NCBI GenBank assembly: GCA_022605425.2 | Contig: CM061249.1 | Location: 558,001 to 622,000, forward strand | DNA: 64,000 nt | Source of the DNA: Hamiltosporidium tvaerminnensis | Taxonomy: Eukaryota > Microsporidia > Dubosqiidae | Direction: 5' to 3' | Shown: positions 1 through 10,879 of the stretch, piece after piece | Layout: every line of letters starts with the position of its first letter | How positions within the stretch are numbered: the first letter of the stretch is position 1 | Program-made: the position numbers and the translations under genes | Notes under the pieces: generated by a model | Seen by the model: the letters and a program-made list of their open reading frames with translations, nothing else | What the model was told of the DNA's origin: nothing | Databases searched by the model: none

Positions 1-689
1 AACTATAACAACTTTTATTTTAAATGAAAAACAAAGAAATTCATTCGAACTATATACTTTAGAAAATAAATGGTTTTCGACTATAAATATAAAAAACATT
101 TCAATTTTATCGTTAATTCTATAATATTATCTAAAAAATTTTCTTTTTAAATTTTCGATTTTTATAAAATATACATTCGAATTTCGATTATAAATTTATA
201 TGAATTGCAATCCAGGACTTGTTATTTGTGTTGTTTAGAATTAATATCATCTTTTCTTTAATATTATAATTTACCTATCTGAATAAATTGTTTTTTAAGT
301 TTATATTACTCACAAAACAGAATACAAGATTTAATTCAGAAAAAAGCGAATAATTAAAAATTCATATTTTCCAAATATCAAATAAATTAAAATTTAAAAG
401 TAAATGAATATTTTGAAAGCTTTTGTGGTTTTCATAATCTATGGTTCATTATAAAAATATTTATTCCTTATATTATAAACCAAATCTTTTTTTAATTAAA
501 AATTGCATCTTTTTAAAAAAGTAGAAAGGAATTTGTTTTCAAAACCTTGAAGAAGTCCTGAGTTCGAATTGGATAAATGTTCACGCAAATTTATACCAGC
601 ACTCCTAGAAACCTATATCAAATAGCTTTTAGTTTAATGAAGTCTAGAACCTATTGTATTGGGAAGTATTTCCCCGGGTTCATAAATTT
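1..689. other. Gene-free A+T-rich stretch
   Basis: No convincing reading frame or RNA gene is visible. The right part may hold the very decayed 3' end of the family A repeat that is clear from about position 690 onward. Confidence 0.5.
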
Positions 690-1130
690 AGGTTGCATTA
701 GGCTATTGCAAACAATGCCGCAGCTCGAGGCTTTAAAACCAAAAGCATTTCTTTTTATTCAATACTTCCCGAATCTCATAAACATCCAGCCAAGATATAT
801 CTCGGCGACTTACATGGGGTCCACCTATTGTAGCAAAGTCCTACCAAAACCTATAAACTGCTACCTAGCTTTCCCTGCTTTTAAAGGGAATTTTTTTATA
901 TTGTCCAAGCGCTAGGTATTTTGATTCGAGTAGGCAAGATTATTTTTAATTTGCTTCCGAAGAGAAATCATCATAATTTAGATCGTAATTTCGATCTAAA
1001 CACATTTTAACGATCAAATTTTTCTTGAAAAGGTTTCATCATTTTCTAGAGTTCGTTCCCAAAAAAAAAATCTCACATTTTTAAACAGAATGTACTGTTG
1101 ATTCCATCCTAGTCAAACCTTAAACAATGT
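690..1130 (-). repeat. Dispersed repeat family A, decayed copy
   Basis: Read on the minus strand this matches the central and 5' parts of the family A repeat seen cleanly at 50.5, 57.1 and 63.5 kb. It contains the same landmarks: the block with AAAGCTAAGTAGCAGG-like sequence (here 'tgctacctagctttcc' on the plus strand), the 'gatatatctcggcgac' block and the segment ending in 'aaaaggtttc'. It is diverged and its 3' end is unclear. The 112-codon open frame over it (577-915) is read against the repeat orientation and is not a gene. Confidence 0.6.
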
Positions 1131-1832
1131 TTTTCAGACCAATTTCAAATATATATCACCAGGTATTAGTGTTGATTCAGTTTACACTTTCTACTGCCAA
1201 ATAACGACAAACTATTATATTATTATCCAAGGGTTGCCAAACTTTGTGGCTCGCGACCCATATTGACTTCATAAAAAGTTTCGCAGGCTGAGAACTCATA
1301 ATATTTTATACATGCGCATTTAAAAGTATATCTTTTATGGTTACCATTAATATTTTATGATCAAATTTTCAGAGTTTCATCCATACGTTCAAAAAAATCA
1401 AAATGTATTTAACCATAGTTTTAAAAAAAAATTTAAATGTAAATCAATAATTTAAATTAAAAAGGAAGAAATAAATAAATAGAGATATATACTTTGGAAA
1501 ATTATGTCAATTCAAAGAGTAGAGCATTTATAATCTCATCATTTCACCAAAAAATACAAAGAAAATTAATATTAAATAATTTTTAATTTATACTTTTGCC
1601 TTTTAAGCTTGGCCTACATGCCGTCAGCTGTCTCATCCTTATTTTACTCTGATAGTATAAATGTTAAAATTAACAATAGCTCATAAAATATGCATGACAA
1701 GCCCGAATTTTTATAATTAACAAGGTAAACAGATTTAATTAGATTCTGATCAAATGATTTACATGCGACTTGTAAATTTGCCAATTCAAACTGAGTTTAA
1801 TAAAACAGACTGATAAAAACATATTTATAATT

Positions 1833-1905
1833 TGGCGTCGAACCCTAGATTTATTAGAAAAGTGCAATGTTTTTATCACTATATCAATTGGTTAGTGTGA
1901 TCTTA
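1833..1905 (-). other. tRNA-like SINE head (pseudo-tRNA)
   Basis: The minus strand carries a box-A-like TAGTGATaAAAAC about 40 nt before a box-B-like GGGTTCGACGCC, the spacing of the internal RNA polymerase III promoter of tRNA-derived SINEs. The cloverleaf does not close, so it is not a working tRNA. It lies inside the inferred hAT element, left of the transposase relic. Confidence 0.35.
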
Positions 1906-2224
1906 ATAAAAAAAACATAAAATTATGTCTTTGATAATTTTTTTTACTATTTTTTATCTTTTCTTTGCAATTGATACTGTTAAGTTATGTCAAAATTATC
2001 AAAACCAACTTCTCAATATTACCCAATATAAAAAAATATCTTATTTGTATAACCAGTATGTTTTTTTTAATTGCATAACTGAATAAAGAAGCTCATAAAC
2101 TTTATTTTTCGTTGTAAATTTAATTCAACCATACTGTATTCTTAATTGGTCTTTTTATTCTCTTAATTTGAATATATATGAATACGGAGAAAAACAACTA
2201 GATAGTGAATGAAAAATTTTAAAG

Positions 2225-4199
2225 AACAATGGAGTACCTAGTATTTTGCTATTGAGTCAAGCAATACGAAATATGTATTATTTGTAGAGAAACTATTTCG
2301 GTCATTAAGAATACAATATAAAACTCATTATGAACGAAACTTATAAGTATAATTCGAAATATACTGGAAGTCTAGGTGTGAAGAAATATTAAATTTTAAA
2401 ATGCGGGTTAAAATCTCAACAAGCGTTGTTTAAGAAATTAAATGCTAACTAAGAAGCAGCAATCCAAGCTAATTTTCTTGTGAATTATTTATTTGCAAAA
2501 CGTGGGGAACCTTGTACAACCGGTGAATTTATTAGAGATTGTATCATTGCTGCTACATTAGAAATGTGCTCAGAAAAAATTAATACGTTCAAAAACATTA
2601 GTTTGTCTGTCAACACAATAGCGAAAAAAGCAGACGGATTAGTAAAAAATATATTTACATGGTTTTCCGACCATCATAGACACTTATAATGTGGTTCTTT
2701 GGCTCTTATACTTACCGGTTATTTCCGATATAGCTCAATTTTTGCTTTTGATTCGCGTGTGATCTGAATCATAAAGTGTAGGAAGAGATTTTGGACGTTT
2801 CGAGCATTCATTGCAGAGCTACTGGACAAGATATTTTTATAAAGTAAAAAATATATTGAAAAGAATAACCTTCGATAGAAAAACTTTAAGTTAAATATCT
2901 GATAGTCGAGAAAAATAGTGCACAAAAATAAAGGCGTAGTTGCTCTCGTACTTAGAGTGGTAGAAAAGGACGGAGCTCAAGCTATCGATAATAAATCGCA
3001 TTTTTATCAATAGTCGTAAATAGGAAATGCTTGGGCATGACAGAAGTTTTAAAACCACTAATAACTACATCTAACCATATCAAATTCAAAGTACACAATC
3101 ATCGCCAATTTCTTAAGCTTATTGAAGAAATAGAAGAAAATGATTGGTCTTGTTCTACTGTAATTCGCTGGATCAGCCGTGGAAAAGTTTTGAAGCTGTT
3201 TTCAAACTTGAAAAATCATCAAAATATTTTTACACTGAAGGGTACGCCCTCTTGTTGTGTTACTAAATAACGAATGGCTATGGGAACTGGCTTTAAATAT
3301 AGATTTATCTAAACCGATGAATGATCTCAGTCTAAAATTATAAGGAACAATTGTATACTACGAGAACACACTTCATATTATATAATTTGTCAAAAAATGG
3401 GTTTTTTCGATCCTAAATAAACGAAAAATGTTTCATTAATTTCAGTACGGGCCAAATATTGAGTGAACATTGAGCAATGTTAATCCCACCGAAGCTGCAT
3501 TAGAAACTTTAGATATTTTAAAAAAATTGATAATTAATAATTTATAATTTTCGTTTTTTGGATTTCGATTTGGTATCAAACTAGATTAAAATATTCAAAA
3601 ACTTTTTACTACTGATTGTGAAACTTTCGCTCCAGAAATTCAATTGGAAATAATATGTACGTTTGAATTGAAATTTTAAAAGAAAACCATTTAAATTCTA
3701 CAATACTGGATTTTATAAAAGTCTTTTACATACACAATTTACTAACTTCATTAAGTTGTTTAGAGGATTTATTTCCGCTTTTAGCATTACCTATCTTTGT
3801 AAACAAATATTCTCTGCAATGAAATACACAAAGAATATTTCATCATCCTCAGCACTACATTCCTTCAAGAGCCTTGGCCGTCTTCCGTAATACCGCCCAT
3901 CGGTCTTTTTCCAGTGGGTTTATTTACTTTTTTTGATTCGTACCAAGATGGTTTTAAAGGGTGGGTTTTTAGCTCTACGCCCAACTGGAGAACCCGTCCT
4001 TTTTAGCCGCCTCCTACGATAAGCAGAGAACGAACCAAGCGAATTCTGCTCCCGGCATGGTGGGAAATAAAGAATATTTACAGGTCTAAATTAACAGACA
4101 AGCACTTGAAACATTTATTGATAATTTAACAGGTAAATTAGACTTACAATTTCAAGAAATTTTTACCGACAAATCTCAACAACATTATTCTAATTTTTA
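2225..4199 (+). pseudogene. hAT transposase relic (ZBED5/GTF2IRD2 type)
   Basis: Translated fragments in several frames follow, in order, the layout of hAT transposases of the ZBED5/GTF2IRD2 type. Around 2290-2460 is the YNxK...KY stretch leading to LKSQQALFKK. At 2480-2689 is KRGEPCTTGEFIRDCI and the CSEKINTFKNISLSVNTIA block. At 3031-3240 is NHRQFLKLIEE followed by the diagnostic VIRWISRGKVLKLF. Just after 3270 a frame change leads into WLWELALNIDLSKPMNDLSL. Near 3540-3600 is RFLDFDLV. At 3775-3838 is the dimerisation motif with YLCKQIFSAMKYTKNI, which resumes after the inserted repeat as YRSKLTDKHLKHLL. In-frame stops (for example near 2395 and 2450) and frameshifts show it is dead. The apparent ORFs at 2480-2689 and 3031-3270 are pieces of it. 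Confidence 0.8.
3841..4068 (-). repeat. Family C retroposed repeat, copy 1 (inside hAT transposase)
   Basis: A 228-bp insertion flanked by an exact 11-bp target duplication AAAGAATATTT (3830-3840 and 4069-4079). On the minus strand it starts near ATTTCCCACCATGCCGGGAG, contains the GGCGGCTAAAAAGGACGG block and ends in a short GATGATG tail next to the duplication. Short tandem tails of this kind and variable-length duplications are typical of RTE-clade LINEs and the non-autonomous repeats they move. About 230 bp of the same sequence recurs at 45.6 and 56.7 kb. Confidence 0.8.
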
Positions 4200-4645
4200 A
4201 TAAATTATGCCACTAATTTTTTATATTAATTCTGGTTTTTAGTTTAAAATAATGGGAAAACGATATGGTTTATAAAAATGTTTAAACTCAAATAAATTTT
4301 CTTTTTATTATGAAAAATAGAAAAAATAGTCGTTAAATGTAATTTTTTTGTATAATATATGGAAATTTATATTATTTTAGCTTAAAAAACGAGCCTATCC
4401 TTCAAGAAAAAAATTGTGCGGTAGTTGGAAGTAATGTCTGGGCTACTGCCGCAGCCGTAGTTTGGAAACCTCTGGCTCATGAACAATTTTAAAAATTTTG
4501 AAATACTAAGAATGATAGACAGTCATTATAAAATCAAAAAAAGTCAAATCATTTTATCATCACAAAACCTGATTAAAATACTCTTCAAAATTAGAAATAA
4601 ATATTTAATGTAAAAATTATTCAAAAATAGAAAAACGCTATCATA

Positions 4646-5377
4646 TTATTCATTATAATGATTGTATAACACGTTAATGTTTTTCATTTCTAAAGAGAAT
4701 AAAAATATCAAATAATGTATGCTTAACAACAATGATTGTTTGAAGCCGTTTTTCCGAATTAAATATATGAATGTGCTTAGAATTACAAAAATATAACTCG
4801 TAAATTTGTATAGAAATAATTCTTTATCGAAAAGGAAAAATATTTTCTCGAAAATACTTTCTGAGACAATAAGCACATAAACAATACAGCAAAACTTGAA
4901 AAATATAATGAAAGAAACCTTTTTCTTAATAAAATTACAATTGTTATAACGTATAGAAATACACAAATGTATTACAAATTTTAGTATAGCATATAAAATC
5001 TTTGATTTCAAATCTAAATTATAGCGAAAATCAAAACTATGTTTATCCATCATTAATTCTGTTATGATAGATACATGAATTAATAAAATGGTTGTTAAAT
5101 CGAATTTAGAAAAGCGAATAGAGCTCTGAGAATAATTCTGATTCAAAATATTAGATAGACATAATAAAACAGAAAGCAGATAATATTTTATAAAAATATC
5201 TCTCAGAGGAAAATCTTTATCCATCATTTTATGTTTATAAGCGACTGCAAAAAAGACTAATAAGAAAAATACCCAAAATAGAGACATATAAAACAAGCCA
5301 AATATAATTTTGTAAACTCTGGGCAGCATATCTCTTATAAATCTAATAACCTTCTTTTTCTTCTGCTTCGTATTCAT
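4646..5377 (-). CDS. Multi-span membrane protein, lineage-specific family (243 aa)
   Basis: No known family is recognised. The protein has a basic cytosolic-looking N-terminus (NTKQKKKKVIRF) followed by about six or seven hydrophobic segments. Residues in the second half, YNNCNFIKKKVS and then YVLIVSESIFEKIFF...KEL, match the motif NNCKFIxKxVSIRTF...FxYVYxLIIxDN...KEL of the proteins at 37.6 and 43.0 kb. The C-terminus (LIFLFSLEMKNINVLYNHYN) also aligns with theirs, so the three are paralogues. The start is the ATG at 5377; no CCC signal precedes it. It sits alone between the dead hAT element and the M16 protease gene, on the same strand as the other family members. Very high A+T. A role in the spore or host-facing membrane is only a guess. 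Confidence 0.72.
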   Translation of the reverse strand: MNTKQKKKKVIRFIRDMLPRVYKIIFGLFYMSLFWVFFLLVFFAVAYKHKMMDKDFPLRDIFIKYYLLSVLLCLSNILNQNYSQSSIRFSKFDLTTILLIHVSIITELMMDKHSFDFRYNLDLKSKILYAILKFVIHLCISIRYNNCNFIKKKVSFIIFFKFCCIVYVLIVSESIFEKIFFLFDKELFLYKFTSYIFVILSTFIYLIRKNGFKQSLLLSIHYLIFLFSLEMKNINVLYNHYNE

Positions 5378-7179
5378 TTAAGAGCTATAATATTAGATTT
5401 ATAATCAATTAAATGAACCCAAAAAACGATTTTTTAATTTAATAAATTAAAAGAATACTAATGATCTAATCTTTTATTCTATTTATATTTTTTTATCGAG
5501 AAATATTCCTTCTTTTAAAAAAACGATAGAGATTAACAAATAATTCTTTTTTCATTTAAAATAAAAATAAACAATAATTTTTAAGAAATAAGTAATTGCA
5601 ATTCAATAGAATAAATGCATTGCATCAATAATTTTTAGTAAATACATTCAATATACGATAAAATTTTCAGCTACTAAGTCGTTTTTCTTTTTGATTTTGG
5701 CCTGCTTCATCTCATCTCTTTGCTCGTTTTATTTGAGCAGACCTATGTACTTGATCCTTTTGTATATTTCATTCATTTAATTTCTTGTTTTTATCATTTT
5801 ATCTATAAACTGTATAATTAATTTTTGTATTAGTTGCTTAATATCTTCTTTATAGCTAGCGGGTATGTGTAGCGATGCAGTGATTTTTCATATCTCTGGG
5901 TTTCTTTATGACCTAAAGAAATTCACCTGACCGGCTTTGATTGGAATTTGATCTTGACTTGAAACCTTTTCGTCGATCAACAATAATTGGTTCAATTGTT
6001 TATTTCCGTAATATCGAATCAATATATGTCTCTATTATTATTGGTCGTTTGAGATTCTTAAAGTACTTCGTATGATATTAAGTCAAGGTAGCATCTTATA
6101 TCATTACATATGAGACAATCTGAACTTGGTACATGGACAAACCCAATGCATGTCAAAAAAGTCGTTTTTCTTGGTTTTTCAGTTGCAACAATTTTAAGTA
6201 AACCCTTTGAAGTAATTTAAACTTCGATCAGTGTAATCTCATCTAATTTCTAATTCAAGTATATATGATCGATCTTTACTTTGAATTAGGATAGCCATTT
6301 TTATACCGGTGTCTACTTTTATTTCATTTACTGATCCTTATAGTTTCTTAAATTGAGGATTTATATTTCGTTTGTAGAGTTCAAATTATGTTTATTTAGA
6401 AGTAAATGTCGAAAGCAAAACACTTTATTATTATGTTTAGCACATATTAATTCGTACTCATAAACTTCCAGATTGTAAATGGTTACATTATTTTCAAAGT
6501 TTCCTCAATAATAATACTGTCTCTTTACTATCAAAAAACACATTTTTTTCTTGAAAAAAACGGATTGCTGCTCCATAAAAGACACTCTATTTCTTCATAA
6601 GCCATTTATAAGAATCCAAGACATAGTGACTTATTGTTTTTAGCCAAATGTAGCTTTGAGTGAATTTCTGTTCATATTTTGCTTTATAAGTTTGCTTTTG
6701 GTGTTATTTCGAATACTTTTTTCGTGGTTTCTCCTTCAAACCTATATTTTACTTGGATAATTACTTTTGTAGTATAAAGTGTTTTTTATTATCATTTTTC
6801 ATCTTGAGCCGCTGTTCAGTTAGATATTTCTTCATTTCAAGCCAGAAAAATTAAGAGTTTCAAAAGCCTATTTTTTTCAAGCCAACAACATGAATGGCTT
6901 CTTCTAGGTTGGTATTGAGGCGGTAAAAGCCCTCTTTACATTCTAATGTGAGATTTAATATTGATTATTACCAAATTATAATTTTATAATTAAAAAATCT
7001 TATATAACATACGTTTATTTACTTACTTAAATTAGTGAATTATTCATCAACAAATGAATCAATTAATGATTGATTGCTTCAAGAAATCATAAGCTTTATT
7101 ACTGAAATGAATAGAATATTGATAGAAAGAAGAAATATAATATTTAAAAGTTAGAGAGTTTTACTAAAGAATACCTTTT
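5378..7179. other. Gene-free spacer, possibly decayed transposon
   Basis: No intact frame is present. The stretch 5680-6960 has a composition richer in G+C than the gene islands and short open fragments on the minus strand, as expected of an old element, but no transposase, reverse transcriptase or integrase motif could be identified with confidence. Confidence 0.45.
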
Positions 7180-9822
7180 TTAATTGTTATTTTCATTGCC
7201 TTTCGATTCCACACAGACAATGGCACGATCCTTCCATACAGAATGATTATATAAATCAATTTTGCTTAGTTTAAAGATTATTTCTTTAATTTTATCTTTA
7301 AAGTCCCAATCAAGAAAATTTCGCTTTGATAAATTCCAAAAGAACGTTGATAATTCGTCGAGGTTTTTAAATTTTTCTTCGTAATATTCAATCAGAGTTG
7401 TTTTAAACAATTGAAATTCCGCATCTTTCATTTTCATTATATATTCGTGTAGATCATCAATAAATGAAAAAATTCTTTTTGTCAAAAAACCAGTGTCTTT
7501 TTCGCTTTGAACAATAAATTGTAAGAAACTTGCACCGAGAAAATTAGTAATAGACGAGGATACAACATAACCAAGAGTTTCTTTTGTTCTTAATGTATCA
7601 AAGAATTTTTCATGTCCAATCTGATAAATGAAATGTAAAGAAGCCAAATCATGATATGTTGGTTTAATACTGGCTTTTAAAAAAACAGCACATGCTTTAT
7701 TTAACTCATCATTTGATTTAAGATGTATTTTTATGTTTTCTTCTTTGATTTTTTGTTCAAAATTTTTAGAATTTTCAAAAACACCTGTGATTTTATTAAA
7801 AACCTTTAATCCGTCTTCATAACACAACGTTCCACAAACAAAAACTTCAGCCCAATATTTTTTTGGAATTTTTATCTCATTTAAATCCATCTTTTCTAGA
7901 ATTTCCATTTTTTCCTCGCTTGTAATAAAATTTGGCTCAAAAATTTGTTTGAATCCCTGATTTATTCTTCGATAAGGCATATCATATATTTCAGAAATAT
8001 AATTTTCATTTAAGCTTTCTTTAACAGTTTGAAACATATTTTCATCACACCAAGAATTAGAAATGAATTCATCGAAGAATATTTCTATCAAATCAGGTAA
8101 TTTTTTATTAAAACCCGTAAATATTATTTCAATTCCTTCGGAAATTGAATTAATTTGGAAATTCAACAACGATTTTTTCAAGAAACCGTCATATTTTTGC
8201 ACAAATTTTTCTTCAAACATTTCCAAGAAAACTTTAATCTGAACAATATTTCTATTTATTTCTTCGTTTTTCAACAAAACCATAATATGCGTTTTTGGAA
8301 TAGGAAACTCTTCGGAAAAATAATAATTTAATATTCCATTTTCGTTTTTATAAGAACGATTTTTTACCATCGACTTTTCCATCAAAAGATCTTCGATTTT
8401 TAATACATCACATTTATAAGAATCACATGGAATAATTTCAGAAATCTTCTCTCCAAGACTTGGCAAAAACTCTCCTAAATCATATTGAATATTATAAATG
8501 TTTTCTACTTCATCAAATTTACCATTTTGATTGATCAAAAACACCAACCATTTTTCCTGTGAACACATCAAACCAATCAAATCCAACAAAAATTTTTTGT
8601 CAAATTTTTTAAATAAATATTTATAATTCAAAACATTACCATAAGGGACATATTGAAGTGCCCTACATATATTCTCTACATGTTCTATCGGATGATTTTT
8701 TTCCAAAAATGTAAATTCAATATTTCTAATATTTTTAAGATCAGTATAATCATCTTCACTAATCTTTAAATTTTTTAAGTAAAAATATATTTCTTTAATA
8801 ACTTCAAAATAATTTTTACATCCTTTAGATGTCAAACAAACTGAAATAGAAAAATGAGTATAAGAATCCAAAGATTCATAATCTATATCAAGACCAAATG
8901 AATAACCTTTGTTTTTAAGAATATTAATTAAACTTCCTTGTTCTTCTTTAATCAATAAATATTCTATAAATTCATAAGGATTTATATCCAAATATAAATA
9001 TTCAGAAGGAAGAATTATATTTATCTGTAATTTTGAAATATCTTTCAATGGTTTGATTTTTATAATTCGGTTACAGAATTCGGGTTTAAAAGGATATTTT
9101 TCCATAATTTTAAAATTATCGTATAAAATCTTCTGATTATTGCAATTATTTTTATTGTTGATAACATCTTTAAACATCTCTATCGCCATATTTTTTAAAA
9201 CTTCGGGTGATTCTTTGGCGTATAAACAAACAGAAATATCGGCTGTATGATAATTTTGTGACCAAAATTCAATTAATTTATTTCTGATTTGGGGTTTCTT
9301 TAACGTTTCAAGATTACCAACAGTAAAATTTGATTCAGGTAAATCTGGATGGTAACATATCTCCAACATTCTTCTTATACGATACGATTCACTGCTTAAA
9401 CCCTTTTTAAATTCGGAATCTACCGCCATTATCTCCCTATCAACTGTATTTTCGATGAAAAGTGGTTTTTTAAAAAAATATGAAAATCTGTCTAACGCAC
9501 CTTTAAATTTACGATGTAAAATATCGAAATAATAAAGAGTAAGCTTATTATCTGTATATGCATTGCTCTCACCGCCATACTTCGAAATATAATCAAAGAA
9601 TTCATTTTCACTTGGGTATTTCTCTGTTCCCATGAATAACATATGTTCAAGAAAATGCGCCAAGCCAGAATAATCATTAGGATCATCATATGAACCTGTT
9701 TTAATTGAAACAGCACAAGCAGAACGATCTGCATTAATATCTGATATGTAAATCACTTTAACACCATTTTTCAGCTGTAAATATTCATATTTACAATCGT
9801 CTTGATTACTTTTACAAATCAT
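7180..9822 (-). CDS. M16 family zinc metalloprotease (insulysin/Ste23-like)
   Basis: Predicted zinc endopeptidase of the insulin-degrading enzyme/Ste23/Axl1 group, which cleaves short peptides in a closed chamber. The inverted zinc motif HFLEH is at residues 56-60 (H56, E59 catalytic, H60), followed by MLFMGTEKYPSENEF and SNAYTDNKLTLYYFD, all strongly conserved in the family. The third zinc ligand is E137 in AVDSEF, 81 residues after H56, the same spacing as H108 to E189 in human insulysin. Near the C-terminus, TLRTKETLGYVVSS matches the substrate-binding RxxLGY region. At 880 aa it is shorter than the ~1000 aa of animal and yeast enzymes but has all domains. Catalytic residues are intact, so it is probably active. 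The ATG at 9822 is preceded by ACCCTTTT, a CCC start signal. No signal peptide is visible, suggesting a cytosolic enzyme. Confidence 0.93.
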   Translation of the reverse strand: MICKSNQDDCKYEYLQLKNGVKVIYISDINADRSACAVSIKTGSYDDPNDYSGLAHFLEHMLFMGTEKYPSENEFFDYISKYGGESNAYTDNKLTLYYFDILHRKFKGALDRFSYFFKKPLFIENTVDREIMAVDSEFKKGLSSESYRIRRMLEICYHPDLPESNFTVGNLETLKKPQIRNKLIEFWSQNYHTADISVCLYAKESPEVLKNMAIEMFKDVINNKNNCNNQKILYDNFKIMEKYPFKPEFCNRIIKIKPLKDISKLQINIILPSEYLYLDINPYEFIEYLLIKEEQGSLINILKNKGYSFGLDIDYESLDSYTHFSISVCLTSKGCKNYFEVIKEIYFYLKNLKISEDDYTDLKNIRNIEFTFLEKNHPIEHVENICRALQYVPYGNVLNYKYLFKKFDKKFLLDLIGLMCSQEKWLVFLINQNGKFDEVENIYNIQYDLGEFLPSLGEKISEIIPCDSYKCDVLKIEDLLMEKSMVKNRSYKNENGILNYYFSEEFPIPKTHIMVLLKNEEINRNIVQIKVFLEMFEEKFVQKYDGFLKKSLLNFQINSISEGIEIIFTGFNKKLPDLIEIFFDEFISNSWCDENMFQTVKESLNENYISEIYDMPYRRINQGFKQIFEPNFITSEEKMEILEKMDLNEIKIPKKYWAEVFVCGTLCYEDGLKVFNKITGVFENSKNFEQKIKEENIKIHLKSNDELNKACAVFLKASIKPTYHDLASLHFIYQIGHEKFFDTLRTKETLGYVVSSSITNFLGASFLQFIVQSEKDTGFLTKRIFSFIDDLHEYIMKMKDAEFQLFKTTLIEYYEEKFKNLDELSTFFWNLSKRNFLDWDFKDKIKEIIFKLSKIDLYNHSVWKDRAIVCVESKGNENNN

Positions 9823-9829
9823 AAAAGGG
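9823..9829 (-). promoter_or_regulatory. CCC start-proximal signal of the M16 gene
   Basis: CCC lies 4 nt before the ATG on the minus strand (CCCTTTTATG). Such C-triplets next to the start codon mark transcription starts in microsporidia. Confidence 0.55.
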
Positions 9830-10036
9830 TCTGTTTAGATAAACAACAATAAATTATATAAAATTGAAAAATTAATTCTGAGACAATCAATGGACAAACA
9901 ATTTATTTAAATAGTTATTGAAATACAATTATACAATATAAATTTTATATTAAGTGGTTATTAGATATTAAAACATAAAATTTAAAGCAAAAATCATTAA
10001 TCAACAATTTTTTTATTTTATTTACGTATTTTTTTA

Positions 10037-10730
10037 TGATGTAGATGAGACAACCATATCAAAAACTTTATGTCTGGCAATGATTAGATGAAATTGGTCT
10101 AAAAGATATTTAATGGATCTTTGGGGAAACGATAACCAAATTACATTTTTGGATGTTTTGTGAGAATCTTATAAAAAGAAGACGGTCTAAAAACTGTGAA
10201 ATTTTTTCAACAAACTTACTTTGTAGTTCCCATGCAACTAAATTTATAACCACAACGAAAATATATATAATTATCATTTTAAATAATAAATCTATCCTTG
10301 CACACTTGGGTCAAAAGACCTATCACCTAAGAAATACCAAAAAGCATAGCCTTTAAAAAAGCAAGAAAGCTAAGTAGCAGATTTTGCCTTTTTTTATGAT
10401 CTTGATACGTCCGGAAAACCCCACGTAATTACTGAGATAAATCTTAGTTAAAATCTGGTCGTTTCAGTATGTGTAGGGTAATTCAGAAGACTTATTGATT
10501 TAGAGACCCCTAAAGCGAGTTTATATCTGCGTTCACAATATAGCAACAGAAATTAAAAAAACCAGGCCACGGCCTCGCTCATTTATGGAATAGAACACAT
10601 TTTAAAGTGAATTCCTTTTGTAGGTATATAAAGAATATGGGCTAGGGTTTTGGAGGATTGGTTATCTACTTAAAACCTAGAACTGCGTCAATGCTATGAA
10701 AATACATTGAGAGATTTAACTTTTTGAAAT
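10037..10730 (+). repeat. Dispersed repeat family A, diverged full-length copy
   Basis: Begins GATGAGACAACCATATCAAA, matching the GTGGAGnnGGATAACCAC-type 5' end, then 'gtctggcaatga', and continues with 'aagaaagctaagtagcag' and 'ctcgctcatttatgg'. It ends near 'aaacctagaactgcgtcaat' and 'gagatttaactttttg', matching the family 3' end. The small frame at 10153-10356 is inside the repeat and is not a gene. Confidence 0.65.
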
Positions 10731-10879
10731 GTATATATGTCACAGTCAATTTAATATGTTTTTCAAATAAAAATAGGTGTATTATGGTACAGTGAACAAA
10801 AATAAAAAATACTTAGGTTAACAAAAAAAATATCAATTCTAAAATTACTTATTTGTCCCCTCAACTCCCACTTTGGTGA

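Larger units (their letters stand above)
1228..4474 (+). mobile_element. hAT-type DNA transposon, dead, with nested insertion
   Basis: The interval is bounded by imperfect terminal inverted repeats. The left end begins CAAGGGTTGCCAAACTTTG. The right end, read on the minus strand from 4474, begins CAGAGGTTTCCAAACTACG. Both look like the CAnnGGTTnCCAAACTnnGG termini of animal hAT elements of the Charlie/ZBED5 group. A decayed transposase gene of the same group lies inside (about 2225-4199). A clean 8-bp target duplication was not found beside the inferred ends (TTATTATC left, GCTCATGA right), so exact ends are uncertain. A family C repeat is inserted at 3841-4068. Confidence 0.62.

Noticed and set aside
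577-915. 112-codon open frame
   Set aside because: It lies largely on a decayed family A repeat, read against the repeat orientation, and has no recognisable protein motif.
5680-6960. Possible retrotransposon pol remains on the minus strand
   Set aside because: Fragments were translated in all minus frames but no reverse transcriptase, RNase H or integrase motif could be lined up; left as an unclassified spacer.
9492-9734. 80-codon minus-strand frame
   Set aside because: Shadow of the M16 protease gene in another frame.
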